Shown piece by piece: positions 9,217 to 21,204 of a DNA stretch of 64,000 nucleotides (position 1 is the first letter of the stretch; each line of letters opens with the position of its first letter). Made by a program: the position numbers and the translations under genes. The notes below the pieces were generated by a model. That model saw nothing but the letters and a program-made list of their open reading frames with translations. It had not been told where the DNA came from and made no database searches. The stretch is taken from contig CM041465.1 in the NCBI GenBank assembly GCA_023213395.1, positions 154,449,741-154,513,740 on the forward strand, written 5' to 3'. The DNA is from Cycas panzhihuaensis. Its lineage: Eukaryota > Cycadophyta.

Positions 9217-12200
9217 TAGGTGACATAAACCCTAAGTATGAAGATCCTGAGGAGGCCTGTGAACTGTTAGTTTAAGACTCTATATATGATGAAGCAAGGT
9301 AAAGTAGAAAGATGGAAGTAGACTTGAGATAGTCATGTCCTAAGATAGGATATACTTAAAGGAGATTAAAGGAATTACTATATATTTGTGTAACTAATGT
9401 TAAGATGAGATGATGATGAGAGTTTCATAAAGAAAATTACATATAGGATGAAGACTAACATGAAACTTACCATACTATTATTTATTTATTGAGTTATTTT
9501 ATATATTTATATGTACATGGAGCTTTTATAGAAAACATGTAGGTTTATTAATGTTCTTCTATAAGAAGAGCTCACTAAAATTTAACTATACATTATACAA
9601 AGGCAAGAAGAGAGAGTTATTACTCTATTAATATAAGAAGCTAAGATTATTAAAGAGCACATGCATATTGTGACAATCTTTACCACCTAAAAATGATCCA
9701 TATTGCATGATGTGTAAGGTAATTGATAATGAAGCATAAAATATGTTACTGGAATTTATGAGTGTCTAGTTAATGGATTCACTATCAAAGTTAAAAGATG
9801 GAGCAATTTGTGAGTGTCCTTATTGGATTCACTAGTAATAATTTATGGGCAACAAAGTGGAGATAAATAAGTAGTAGATCTATATGTTGAATATATGGTA
9901 GTTTGAATAAAATTTTGATGGAGAAGATGAACACATTTAAAGGCCATTTTCATATGAGAATAAATCCTATTGGTAAGGAAATTGGTACCATGACTTTTTT
10001 TAGTTAAGATATTTGGTTAATTTATGAAGTTGATTGATAGTTTAAAGTGTGATTTGAATAAAGTGAGTGAAGGGAACCAAACGTATGTGTAAAATATAAA
10101 GTTTTAATACATATTCTAATGGGAAAGATATTTTATAGAAATAAATATCCAAAGAAGAGATACAATAAAGTGAGGGTTTGTGAAATGATAAGGGTTGCCA
10201 CATGTAATTATTCTCTCTCTTGATATCAAGTTTGTTATGCATTTCTCTATATGATATGGTAATCAAACAATATAGATGAAGAGTAACTACCCAAGGGGGA
10301 ATTCCACATAAACAAAAATGGTGAATGAGAGGAGAGGGGACTAGCCATCTATATTCTATTTAAAGTTATGAGTCAAAATGTATTATATTGGTATTCTAGT
10401 AGAAGGTTCAAACTTGTGTGATTACTTATAAATGAATCCTTATTATTTAAGCTTCTCCCACAATATTTGGACATTCTATAGGTATACATGACACTTGAGA
10501 AGAGCTAAGTCCCATGGATGAGTAATGCCAAAGATGCATAAATCTACATAGACGTAGACCACAATGAAATCATCACTCACATAGTACTTATAGCTCATCA
10601 AACCATACATGATGATGAAATTATATGTTTTCAATAATTCTCTTTGTGTTTTCATTGGATTTCTTACATTTTAGTGTATGAGGACATTTCAATGGTAGAT
10701 AAGTGAAAAGTTTTCTCTAATCCACTTTGATTTTCATTAAAATCTACTCGTAATTAATCATCATTGCCAATAATCTATGTAAATAAAAATGATATTTTAA
10801 TGATTAATTTATAGTTTATAAATTTTAAACAAAATTTAATTACATTTCTTAATATTTAAAATCCACTCGTTAACCTCCTAGTGAAGAAGTCATGATCATA
10901 TGATGAAAATACATGACCAATATCCTAGAAGAAAATGTACCAAACCTGTTTATCCCCTTAACATGAAAATCTTATGATCTACTAAAATTATTTCACTCAT
11001 AACCTTTTCATATGGTATTGAAAGAAAAAACTAATAAAAGTGATGGAAACTAGAATCACATAAAGATGAAATGAGTGATCACATGACTAAAATTGAGTGA
11101 AGGAAAATTAATAAACTCATGAATGTATTTTTAAAAAAATTGAAGACATATTTTGATCTTTAGTAGTTCTTAAGTATTTTTTGAAGGTTATTAATGTGTG
11201 ACTTGATAAATTTTAATAGAAAATAGAGAAAAAATTTGACTTATTTTAAGCATTTTTAAGAACATCTAGGAAGTATTTTTCAAAAGATATAAGAGAAAAG
11301 AAATATCAAATTTTACAATTTAGAATGACGATATAAATATCCTAAGTGGATGAAAAAATTTAACATAGTAAATATACACCATAAATTCAAAAATGATGAT
11401 AAAAAGTTGATGAAAAAAGATAATTTAATTACTTAATTTGATTGAATGAAAGGCTAGATCAAACCATTTTGATTTATTTAAAATTTATTGATTTTTTAGA
11501 ATGATTATTATTTGTGGATGAATATACCCACCTATTAATATCAGAGGAGCAAACGAGTCCTATATGATTATTTGATGATTAATTGGTAATAATAATTGTA
11601 GGTTATCCATACAAAGGTTTTTAGATATTGATGAGTCCAACTAAATAACATGTTTTTAGTTAGAAATCTAATAATCGGATATAACAAGTTATGTGGAATA
11701 CATTTCTCATGTTATAATATTGTAATGAATTTGATTAGCTAGGTAGTATAGCATATTCCTCTAGTTTATTTATTTTGGAATGAATTAAGAGTCTGGTTAG
11801 TAAAGAAAAGGCTATAAGAGATACTTACGTAGAATCACTAATGGAGACATTATAAGAGTTTTCTCATTATCTTATAGGAAAAGAGCCCCAAAAAAATTTG
11901 AAGGATACTATTATTATATCATATTTATCTAGCCAAGTAGCTAAACTTGTTCTCAAAGTATATATTTTTTTAATTAATAAAGCTAATGAAGAATACATGT
12001 TAAATACTTCCTATATAATTAGTGATATTAGTGATTGTTTACCTTTGCATTTTGATAGATGTTTATGATTTTATATGGACAATAGCAAATTTTTTTATTT
12101 TAAGTTAATAAGCTTATTTATACTACTTATAAGTGGAAGATATGAAGTTATGGAGAAGAGACTTCGTATGTTATGTCAAGTTATGAGTTGTATTTCTTTG

Positions 12201-12340
12201 ATAGTTTAGAAGTGGTGAAATTATACAATATTTACTTACAAGAAAATAAGCATGATAAAGATAAGTTTGATTAAATGATATTTACAAGTAATATGAGGAC
12301 AAATAGATCCATCATATTAAAATATTATATAAATTAAACA
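9217..12340 (+). other. Copia-1 interior, almost no readable coding
   Basis: All frames are broken by stops. The only suggestive stretch is about 10130-10250 on the plus strand: NKYPKKRYNKVR followed by a CEMxxVATC-like string, which resembles the basic segment and CCHC knuckle at the end of copia Gag, but with changed ligands. No DSG, integrase or YVDD motif is seen. The open frame of 74 codons on the minus strand at 10042-10266 overlaps this and is probably chance. A polypurine stretch at about 12343-12351 closes the interior. Confidence 0.4.
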
Positions 12341-12351
12341 TTAAAGAGGAG

Positions 12352-12812
12352 TGTTAGAATATTGATTATTGCAATATTTAGTATAATCTTTAATTAACAT
12401 GGTTAGGTTGAGGGTTGATGATTGGCCAATGTAGAGGTTATAACATATGATATTATTAGTACATGTTCTATGTAATATCATTAGATGATGAAGAGGTGAC
12501 ATAAGTCTATATAAGGCCATGCTTATTTTAAGGAAAATTATATTATCTAGTTCTCCTTATAAGACTTGGATGAATTAAGTTAATATTGTATATCATTCAT
12601 CAATATGAGATTTTGTAAAATATTTGGAAGTGGTTTTTCCCATCAAGAAATTTTCATATTAAATTTTATGTTGCATATCTTAGATGAATGATTAAATCTT
12701 TAATTATCCTTAATTCCTTATCACGTTGATTATATTATTGATTGATTATATGAATGTTAATACTTCCATATATATTAATGAATATATATTCATGGCTGAC
12801 ATATCTTGCTTT
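12352..12812 (+). repeat. Copia-1 3' LTR, truncated at its right end
   Basis: Begins TGTTAGAATATTGATTAT after the purine run and is co-linear with the left LTR to about 12812 (ATGGCTGACATATCTTGCT versus ATGGTTGATATATTCTACT). The last roughly 60 bases of the left LTR have no counterpart; minus-strand gypsy RT sequence starts instead. Confidence 0.68.
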
Positions 12813-13680
12813 CCCTCCTTTGATACCATGTTCCCTTATAATTTCCCTCCAATGATGGAAAATATACATTTATGGGAATTAATGTAGACTTGATGTACTT
12901 TTTATCTTTTAAAATGAACTAAAGTTCATGAATGTGGTTTTGCTTGTACCTAAAAATGTGAAGCATATTACCCATATATATAATAATTATTTTATCAATC
13001 ATGTCATAAAAGATGTATTATATTTCTAATTGGTAAGTGGTCTTTATATTATTGATCCTTAAAGACATGGCTGTGAAAGTGAAAGTACCCCAAGGTATGG
13101 TGAATGCTATTTTAGAATTATCTTTAGATAAGATGGTAATCTGGTTATACCTCAAAAACCCATACATATGGGACATGATCACAAAGACTCTTGTTTGATC
13201 TAGAATATGATCAATGAAGGGCATGGGGAAGCTATGTTTAAGGAATGAATCATTAATATTTTAAAACTTTTTATAGATCTAAATTAAGCCATTCTTATTT
13301 GCCATTAGTATAATGTTCAAAATCCATTTAGGTAAACTGATAGATTCAACTTCTAACTTGATAGCAGTTAAATATTTACAGTAAGAGGAACTTATTTTTA
13401 TCTTTCAGGGCTATCTTCCAAGGTTATTATGATGTTGTGGACCACTACATTAGGATGGAGACCTTTCATATCACTATAATACTAAGCAAATATGGAAGAG
13501 AACATTCCAAAGTATTCCTTGAGTTAGTTGATTTCCTATAACATGCATTCTACCCTAACTTTTTTGAGCTCAGGCTAATTATCAATCCTTAAGTCAATGC
13601 CAAATATTTTCCCTTAGAGAATTATATTGACCTCTTTGAAATATAGTGGTATGAGCTCAATGAAAGGGGAAGTTTAAGGA
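12813..13680 (-). pseudogene. Gypsy A copy 1: reverse transcriptase fragment
   Basis: On the minus strand from about 13550: SYSDMKGLHPNVVVHNI, KLEVESISLPKWILNIIL, NINDSFLKHSFPMPFIDHILD, MYGFLRYNQITILS, IAFTIPWGTFTFTAMSL, TYQ, then HDMIDKIIIIYMGNML. These are gypsy RT blocks in order. The catalytic YxDD is YMGN (12967-12978), so both Asp are lost. It continues with KQNHIHEL and a divergent RRES-like end near 12820, where the element is cut. Normally RNase H and integrase would follow. Confidence 0.82.
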
Positions 13681-14055
13681 TGACTTATGTCTTGGATACT
13701 AGAGGAGTATTCAATTAGATGAACTTAGAAAGACTAAGTTTATGATGGGTTTCTAGAAGGTTCATGTATGAATTTAAAAGTGTTATAGGAGAGACTTATT
13801 ATTTTCAAAGAGGTCCAAATTAGAGACAACTATTATGCTTATATTCACTTCTTTTTCGTTCTCTTCCTTATTTAGTTTTATTGGATTTGTGGTAAAGTAT
13901 AGTTTAAGTCCTAGTATAACAAGAGATAAATTAGAATTGGTTTATTTGGGAATGGTTTTTGCTATGGAATGTATTCTTTATGGGGCTTTCTTTTCTACTT
14001 TAGTCCTTTTTATTTATTGTTATGAATGAATTATTACTCTTTAAATATAGATGAG
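13681..14055 (-). pseudogene. Gypsy A copy 1: protease-RT spacer
   Basis: Minus-strand reading just inside the Copia-2 target duplication gives CSSIFKE, then KGLK.KRKPHKEYIP.QKPFPNKP, matching the position after the gypsy protease (compare the VVCFSLLKNF region of copy 2). The plus-strand open frame at 13835-14029, rich in Phe, Leu and Ser, is antisense to this and probably chance. Confidence 0.5.
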
Positions 14056-14060
14056 CATAC
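14056..14060. repeat. Target-site duplication CATAC, left (Copia-2)
   Basis: CATAC directly abuts the TG terminus of the left LTR and is repeated at 21541-21545, the 5-bp duplication expected of LTR-retrotransposon integrase. Confidence 0.88.
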
Positions 14061-14381
14061 TGTTGGACATAAGGATAGAGCAAAGTAGTAAAATATTAAT
14101 CCATATTGAAAATAATCAATATAATCTTTGAGCTTTAAAGGTAGTGTTAAAAAACACTAGGTTACTCCACCTCTTTAATTTATAGTTTAGGAGGTAGGCG
14201 AAAACCCACCTCAATTGACATAATTCAAAATCAAAATAATAATAAATCAAAATAATAAAATATACTTAACTTAACAGTTGACAGATTGAGGATGACTTGA
14301 GACGACTGGTGGTGGCTTACATGTTCCCAATGCATATGCTTGTATAATTTTAATGAATAGTAATGAACATTAATGCTTACA
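14061..14381 (-). repeat. Copia-2 3' LTR
   Basis: On the minus strand it runs TGTAAGCATTAATG to TATGTCCAACA. It is co-linear with 21219-21540 along its length and is preceded (minus strand) by a polypurine tract. Confidence 0.9.
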
Positions 14382-14390
14382 TTCTCCTCC
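14382..14390 (-). promoter_or_regulatory. Copia-2 polypurine tract
   Basis: GGAGGAGAA on the minus strand directly precedes the LTR terminus TGTAAGC; it would prime plus-strand DNA synthesis. Confidence 0.8.
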
Positions 14391-15060
14391 ATAATATTCA
14401 TTATGTATAACTCCAAGTTTTCTCTGAATTTATAAAACTTAACCTTTCCAAGTACCTTTGTAAAAATGTTTCTTACTTAATCTTTTGTGTTGTGGTAGAC
14501 CAACTCAATCTCACTTGCTTAAACAAGTTCTAGAATGAAACGATATTACACTTCAATATGTTTGGTTCTACCATGGAAAGCTAGATTATGTGTCATTTGA
14601 ATAGTGCTTTGATTATCACACCAAATCTTGGTAGGACTCTTCTATTCCATCTAAAGATCATGTAGAAGTTGATGTAATCACATTGTTTCACATGCACTTG
14701 AAATTGCTACCTTATACTCTACTTCTATTATAGATAATGAAATAATATTATAGTTTTTGGAACTCCATGTAATAGTTATTAAGCTTAAGTTAAATGTATA
14801 CCCAGAAGTAGATTTTTTGTTATTAATGCCACCTGCCTAGTCAAATTCTGTATACCCACTCAATTTGAAATTTGGTATATATGTATAGTGTAGCCTATAA
14901 TTTGTTGTACCCTTTAAATACCATAGAATATTCTTAAATACTTGCCAATGAGGGGATTTAGGGTCTTGCATGAACCTTGATACAACACTAACCACATGCA
15001 TAATATCGGGTTTTGTAGATATTAAACATATCAAACTGCCAATCAACTATCTATAAAGTG
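14391..15060 (-). pseudogene. Copia-2 pol: RT C-terminus and RNase H
   Basis: The minus strand reads LIGSLICLISTKPDIMHVVS and VSRFMQDPKSPHWQVFKNI at the N-terminal side, then KKSTSGYTFNLSL, SLSIIEVEYKVA, KIWCDNQSTIQMTHN, FHGRTKHIEV and IELVYHNTKD. This is copia RNase H; the Glu of the EAEY motif and the Asp of CDNQ remain. It degrades template RNA during replication. The end IMNIMEENVSINV precedes the polypurine tract. Several TAG stops, for example at HDL*ME*KSP, interrupt it. Confidence 0.88.
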
Positions 15061-15960
15061 TGGGATCCACTAGTGTAGAGTCATCAAGTTTGGATAGCTT
15101 AATGCTAACTTTAGTTGGTGTAGATAAAGGCTTACAATCACTCGTCTTAAACTTTTGAAGTAAGTCTAAGGTATATTTTCTTTGAGAGATGAAAATACCA
15201 TTATTATCATTCTAGAATTTCAATACTAAGAAGTAGTATATTAAACCTAAGTTAATCATCTCAAACTTTTTATATATGTCATCTTTAAATTTTTGTGAGA
15301 GGTTGGAATCATTTCCAATATAGACAAGGTCATCAATATAAATTCCCATGATTAATATGGAATCTCCTTTAATTTAAATATATAAATTTAGATTCGATTG
15401 AGTTCTTTTGAATTCCCAGTCTCTAAAATATTTGTTAATCCTAGAGTACCATGCTTTAGGTGCTTATTTTAAGCCATAAAGTTTTTTTTTTAATTTGTAT
15501 ACTTTATTTTATTCCCCCCTAACTTTAAAACCTTATGGTTCTTATATATATATATATATATATATATAATCTTCTTTAATATAGCCATTAAGGAATGCAT
15601 TTTTAACATCCATCTACTGAACATCCCAATTATTTTAGGCAACTAGATTTAATATAATATGAATTATTTCTATCTGTGTAATAGGAGTAAACATTTTGCT
15701 ATAATCTATGTCTTCCCTTTGGGTATATCCCTTAGGAATGAGTCTAAATTTGTGTTTGTCAATGGATCCATCATATCTAAATTTGGTCTTATAGATCCAT
15801 TTGGTTCCAATGGTCATTTTATTAGGAGGAAGGTCAATAAGTTCCCATCTATCATTTTTTACTATAGAATTATATTCTTCTTCTGTATCTTTTCTCTATT
15901 CATCATGGGCTCATGGGTTTCTATAACTTGACTCATAAGGGCAAAATTAACATAATGCAA
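15061..15960 (-). pseudogene. Copia-2 pol: reverse transcriptase
   Basis: The clearest part, 15635-15817, reads TIGTKWIYKTKFRYDGSID, KGYTQREDIDYSKMFTPIT: the copia RT N-terminal blocks. MDVKNAFLNG follows near 15600 and a catalytic YIDDLVYIGND at about 15308-15340, with YIDD (15329-15340) intact. A (TA)n tract at 15543-15568 has expanded inside the coding region and destroyed the frame there. C-terminal blocks KFEMIN, YFL and LLQKF are readable. Confidence 0.88.
15543..15568. repeat. (TA)n microsatellite inside Copia-2 RT
   Basis: An uninterrupted TA dinucleotide run of about 13 units lies where coding for the segment after NAFLNGYI is expected, so it is a secondary expansion in a dead gene. 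Confidence 0.8.
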
Positions 15961-16139
15961 ATGAGTAGATCTTCTGTTATAGTTATTGTCCAAAATACTA
16001 TCTAAGTCATGACTTCTTTGCACCTATTTGGGGAATCTTTGAGGTTGAGAGGAGGTTCTCACTCCAATTGGTCTTGGTACATCAATGTTTTATCTCAGAT
16101 CCTCTCTAGGTGGTATATATATGGACCTAAGGGATGAGT

Positions 16140-17138
16140 TAAAATTTATAATAACACCTTTACCTTTGTCTTGAATACAATATAAGTGATAGTAGTCATC
16201 TTCTTTGAACACAACATCCTTACTAACCATGACCTTTCTTTATTTAGGGTCATATACCTTATATGATTTGGAAGCATCACTATACCTAATAAATATACAC
16301 TTAATGCTTTTGTCATCAATCTTGGTCCTCTTTTATTTAGGAACATAGACATAAGCTAGACACTTAAAGATTCTCAAATGATGGATACTAGGTTTATAAC
16401 TAGTCCATGCTTCTTTAGGTATTATTCACCTAAGGGCCTTAGTGATACACCTATTTTGGAGGTAGACTATAATGTGGGTAAGTTTTGCCTAAAATTCACG
16501 TCCCATTTATTTATCTTTTAATATGCACCTAGCCATCTTAACTATGGTGTAATTTTCTCATTCAGTAACCCCATTTTGTTGTGGAGTGTAAGGGTTGGTA
16601 TGTTATCTCATAATACTATGTATGTATAATAGGCATTAAATTATTTTGAAATAAACTCTCCCTCATTATTTGATCTTAAGGAGAGTACCTTATATCCACT
16701 TTAATTTTCAACAAAGGTTTTGAAGTCTATGAAATATCTAAATGCATCTGATTCAAATTTCAAGAAATAAACCCATGTTTTCCATGTGTAATCATGAATG
16801 AATGCAAGGAAATATTTTATACCAACTAATGATAGGACATCCATAGGACCATAAAGATCTATATAGATCAAATGAAGAGGTCCCTTTGCTCTATAACTTT
16901 CATTACGAAAACTTTTCCTATGTTGTTTTCCTAGAAGAAAACCTTCACAAATGTCGTTATCAGTTTCAATTTGTGATAGTCCTTTAACCATATTCATTTT
17001 CTTCATAAGATCTAGGCTTCTATAATTTAAGTAGCCAAATCTTTTATGCCATATGTCATTATCTAATTTTATTATAGTCTTTAAAGCATAGTTATTCAAA
17101 GGAGTTAAGACTAGCTTAAAAAAGCTATCCTTAGTCAT
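16140..17138 (-). pseudogene. Copia-2 pol: GAG-pre-integrase and integrase
   Basis: An open stretch of 145 codons (17138-16701) reads WHKRFGYLNYRSLDLMKKMN, DICEGFLLGKQHRKSF, GPLHLIYIDLYGPMD and TWVYFLKFESDAF. The HHCC zinc motif has lost a His (GH to GY) and a Cys (CxxC to CxxF). The first catalytic Asp (IDL) remains; the second is Asn (RSNNEGEF, 16668-16670); the Glu of QQNGVTE remains but a stop follows. Integrase inserts cDNA. Downstream, MSMFLNKRGPRLMTKALS and similar strings to about 16146 are the integrase-RT linker. Confidence 0.88.
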
Positions 17139-17460
17139 TTATCCTTTTACAACCACTACTTTATTCTTTCTCTTGTCCTTAATTATATATTTACCATTGT
17201 TAAATATGACCTTGTAATCCTACTCCATTATTTATCCCATAGATAAAATATTTTTCTTTAGTGCTAGAACATATAAAACTTTATCAAGGTATCTATCTTC
17301 ACATGTATCTATTGTGATAATAACTTTTCCCCTTCTAGTTGACTTATGTAAGGTATCATCTCCAAACATGATTGACCCCTTTTTAGTTTTTCTCAATGGT
17401 TTGAAATATATCCTCTTTGTGAGTCATATGTGTAGAGCAACCTGAATCAATATACCAACA
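17139..17460 (-). pseudogene. Copia-2 pol: aspartic protease
   Basis: WYIDSGCSTHMTHKEDIFQT on the minus strand is the N-terminal block of copia retropepsin; the catalytic DSG is intact at 17440-17448. The rest of the roughly 90-residue domain is readable with stops before the GAG-pre-integrase open stretch. It would cleave the Gag-Pol polyprotein. Confidence 0.85.
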
Positions 17461-18621
17461 ATCTTCTTCCTTCTCATTTACAACAAAACTTGATATGAAT
17501 AGTCAATCATTTTCCCCTATTTCAACAATTATTTTTATACTACCCATTATAGGAGGGTCATTCTTAGTGAAACACCTATCCTCAGTATAGCCAATTTTGT
17601 GGCAAAAGGTGTAATGAATCATATCTCTTCCTCTTTAGCTCAAACTCATACTTTTAGGATTTGGTTTATTAATGGAGGATGTTCTATCTCTTTCCAAGTA
17701 TTGACCTTGATTATCCCTTCATCTATTATTGGGATGATTGAAGTTGGGCCTTTGTAAGTTTGTATGACCTTCAAAATTTTGGTAACATTGATTTGCTTCT
17801 TGATGTCTCTCTTGACCTTGATACCTTTATTGGTTAGGATACCTTTAATTTGCTCCTTGATTTCTTTGGTGGGAATCTTGATATCTAGGTTGTCATTCTT
17901 AATGTGCCTCTTGTATAGGGTTTCTATCTCTTCCCCTTGGGGATTGGTTCCTAAATCTGGAACTTTTAGTTTGACAGTTAGACTTGATCATTATTTTGGT
18001 TATAAATGCATGTTCTAGTGATTTACTTGAGCTTTTCGTTTCCTCAACTACTATTAACATGGAACTTAATTATTTAATCTTTAAGGTACTTATATCTTTT
18101 GATACATCTATGTTGTTTCCTACCATTTTAAATATCTTCACTTTACTAATACATCTTATAATCCTCTCAACAACCCTTTGTTTAGTTAGGGTTTCACCAA
18201 GCGATCTTATTTAATTTACAAGATCTTAAACCTTTATTATAAATTCATTAATAGAATCATTGGGCATTATTCTCAAATTCTTAAATCTACTCCTCAATGT
18301 TTAGAACTTAGAAGAAGATACATCTTTATAAATAAGTTGTAAGGTGTCCCATACTTCCTTAGATACTTGACTAACACTTGGAAAAATATGGTCTTCTAGG
18401 GCACAAAAGATCAAAGCTAGAGCTTCATTATCTTTCTTTACACACTCCTTGAATACTTATTTTTCTACTTTTGTTACATTTTAGCTAAGTTCTGTATAAC
18501 CTATATTTATAATATCCCACATATCCTTAATAATGAGGATAGGTCTCATCCTTCTACTTCAATTTAAGAAATTTAATCCATTAAATTTAGAAATAATCAT
18601 ATTTCCAAAACTAGTTACCAT
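17461..18621 (-). pseudogene. Copia-2 gag
   Basis: The ATG at 18619-18621 (minus) opens MVTSFGNMIISKFNGLNFLN, the usual copia Gag start. It continues with KDMWDIINIGYTE, LALIFCALEDHIFPSVSQ, KEVWDTLQLIYKD and LRSRFKNLRIMPNDSI, the UBN2-type capsid region. A decayed knuckle near 17567-17617 reads YTFCHKIGYTEDRC: one Cys and the His of CX2CX4HX4C are Tyr. Gag would form the particle. The 84- and 76-codon plus-strand frames at 17764-18214 are antisense shadows. Confidence 0.85.
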
Positions 18622-18764
18622 TATGTTTCAAATTAAGTTTTTATTTAAATGTCTCCCAAAGTATAAGTTTCTCAAGGTATAGTTTTCAAATATGTCCTAT
18701 TCCCTAAGAGGGTTACTAGGCTCTATATTTATGTGTCTCTAAAAAAAGCCTTCAGTTATTACTC

Positions 18765-18965
18765 TGTCTAATGGTGTTTATCCACAAGTGGCAAATTAGG
18801 GACCTAATATACTGGTACATAAGTACTTAGCTCTATATGACCCATTACAAGGGCTATAAAGAAGGTATAATACCCCTTGACTCATCTTTCCACCTGTGTT
18901 TGACTTATTCTTAGCAATAGATCTAGCAGTGATGGCTTAACAACCAAAGGTACTCACCCTCTCCA
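18765..18965 (-). repeat. Leader block shared by Copia-2 and Copia-3
   Basis: About 200 bases upstream of gag match 45760-45965 in the other copia element far better than the rest of their leaders. Shared strings include GAAGGTATAA, TTTCCACCT-like and CAATAGATCTAGCAGTGA. Each copy lies upstream of its gag in the same orientation. See findings. Confidence 0.7.
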
Positions 18966-20135
18966 GGATTAGCCTTGGTCTTTGAACTCTAGAAAAAAAT
19001 AAGTTTCTCACCTCAACCTACCACCTAATACTCCTGATAGCCAATGGAATTCCTCATGCAATATAAATAGGCCAAGGGCATGCCCATGGTGGTAACTTTA
19101 AGGGTCCTAATCATTCTCCTTGCAAGGTTAGAAAAATAGGAGGTTCTTTCAAAATATTATCTTATTTAATGTAAAATATATATTTTATTATAGTCTTGCT
19201 TAGCAAAAATAGGTTCCTTCTTAATCAATAAATAAAAAGTAACTTAATAATAAAATGAAAGATATATTCCTTTAAATGAAATTAATGAATGTATCCTTTT
19301 TTAATGAAATGTATAAATGAAATAAGTAGGATTTCAAAATAACTCAAACAAGCTCTAAAATAAAATGAAATAAAATAGCCTTTAAATGAAATTATAAACA
19401 TGTAATAGGATATACTCTAAATGAACTTTTATATGTAATAGTTAATCTTTTAAAATAAACTTTAATAAAGAGATAAAATAATCAATGATGATCAAAGTAA
19501 GCATCTTATAAGTTTTAATATATAGATGAATAAAATTGAAAATAAATGAGCAACAAATACATCTTTATATAAGCCCTTTTTAGATGAAAGAAGATAGCCT
19601 TGAATGCACTTGATATATGCCTTTAAAATAAAATAATTTAACCCTTAAATAAGTAAAATATTATTGATATAAGCTTTAACATAAAATAAATGAGCTATAA
19701 CATGAAATAACAACTTAAAATAGAATTATTGAGAGTTTACAAAGCACTTGTTTATGAGATTGGCATCTAAAGTTCTTCTTCTCTTTTGAGAGGCCAAATT
19801 TGACTAAAAAACTAAAAAAATCATATGTGAGCCTCTAAAATCAAGTGAAAATAGTCAAAGATGGATTAGTATCTCAATAACATATAAATATATTTAAATG
19901 AAATAATAAAATAGCTCAAAAATATTAAAAAATGCTCAAACTTAAATCAAATAAAAAGGCTAATTTTATTAGCCTTAAACTCCTACACAATAGATTCAAA
20001 ACATAATAAAAATAGCTTTAGTATGTAGATCATCAAATTATCTTTCCAACAAATCCAACTATTTGAAAAATAAATTCCTACATCAAAAGTTATAAGAGAA
20101 TCCATAAGGATGGTCTATTATGCTGAAAAAATTAA

Positions 20136-20151
20136 GGGGGGGGGGGGGGGG
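20136..20151. repeat. Homopolymer run of 16 G
   Basis: Sixteen consecutive G (C on the element's sense strand) within the Copia-2 leader. Such runs are unstable and prone to miscounting in sequencing, so the true length may differ. Confidence 0.75.
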
Positions 20152-21204
20152 TTAAGCCCCTTTCAACAGAGCCTCTGGTCACTTGAATGATGAATAGAAC
20201 CAGATACTAGGTTGAACAAAAGACTAGCAAACACCAAAGCATTATGTAAAATGGTTAGTTTTCTTTATATTTCAAAAATAATTAGTTGATTTTATTAAAA
20301 AAGAGAATGCACTTTTTAATGTTAAAATGAAGGTCATATGGCTTGAATCAGTGACTAAGGGCTAACAAATGGAGGCCCAAACTTTAAGAAACATGTAATA
20401 ATATTAAATCAAATATTATAAGGTTTGAAACTTAAATAAAGTTGAAAAAATACTATTCTGTGATCCCACATGTGAATGGGCAACTTTCGACGAGTGCATG
20501 AGGATTAATCTAGCCTTAAATTAGCCTAAACAAGTTTGGGATAGATCAAGAGAGCTAGATTAGGGCCAATCCAAGCTAATACAAGCAAAAACTGGTCACC
20601 AATGGTGAAAACAATGTCAGGATAAATAAATAAAGTTGTGGTAGGTCAATGGACAATGTGGGGGCTATATAGCTCAAGGAAGGCCAAAAAACACTCAGTG
20701 ACAGCTTTACTCAGCTCTTATCAAGCCTACTACACTATTCCAAAAAGATTTGAGGTGAAATGAAAGCAAAATAAGTAGTTTATAAGAGGTTCACTAGGGG
20801 TTCCAGTGGCTAGAAAGAGTGACTCTACTTCTAAGAGGGAGATCTCAGCACAAAAGTGACAATTTCTCAAATCGTCAATTCTATTGTGGAGTTGACTCTC
20901 AAAGGATTCCAATGAGTGTGGAGAGAGCACCAACCTACATAAGTCTAGGCAATGGGTAGAGACCTAAAAAAATAATGAAAAAGGGTTTAAAAAGTTATGA
21001 AATATTAGACAAAACATAGATATAAAAGTTCCAAATAAATGTTAGGTCATGTATACGAGTTCTAGCTACAAAAATCTAGAGAATATTGATTAAAATGGAG
21101 TGTATGAATCAAATATTTAATAAAAACTATATAAGAACTATTGATAAAACTTTATAAACTAAGAAAATATTCAACAAAAACCTTGTCGTGTGTCTTATAC
21201 ATAT

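Larger units (their letters stand above)
8703..12812 (+). mobile_element. Copia-1, decayed LTR retrotransposon
   Basis: Two related direct repeats (8703 to about 9200, and 12352-12812) bound a 3.1-kb interior. The left one is followed by a tRNA-Met primer site and the right one is preceded by AAAGAGGAG, so the element is on the plus strand. The right LTR stops about 60 bases short where gypsy coding begins, indicating a deletion junction near 12812. The interior has no readable protease, integrase or RT, so it is non-autonomous or very old. Confidence 0.7.
18622..21204 (-). other. Copia-2 long leader between primer site and gag
   Basis: About 2.6 kb without recognised coding, much longer than in most copia elements. 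It contains a block shared with Copia-3 (18765-18965), AT-rich stretches at 19150-20130, a run of 16 G, and a 67-codon minus-strand frame at 20730-20933 of mixed composition that matches no family I know. Such leaders can hold packaging or translation signals, or captured sequence; neither is shown here. Confidence 0.6.

Noticed and set aside
9217-12340. Copia-1 interior as an intact pol
   Set aside because: No DSG, integrase or YVDD motif found in any frame; stops are too dense.
12828-12842. GATACCATG as an antisense copia primer site with an LTR starting at TGTTCCC
   Set aside because: The same bases are read through by the minus-strand gypsy RT, and no LTR partner exists.
13835-14029. 64-codon Phe/Leu-rich plus-strand frame as a small membrane protein
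   Set aside because: It is antisense to the gypsy spacer reading that joins across the Copia-2 insertion.
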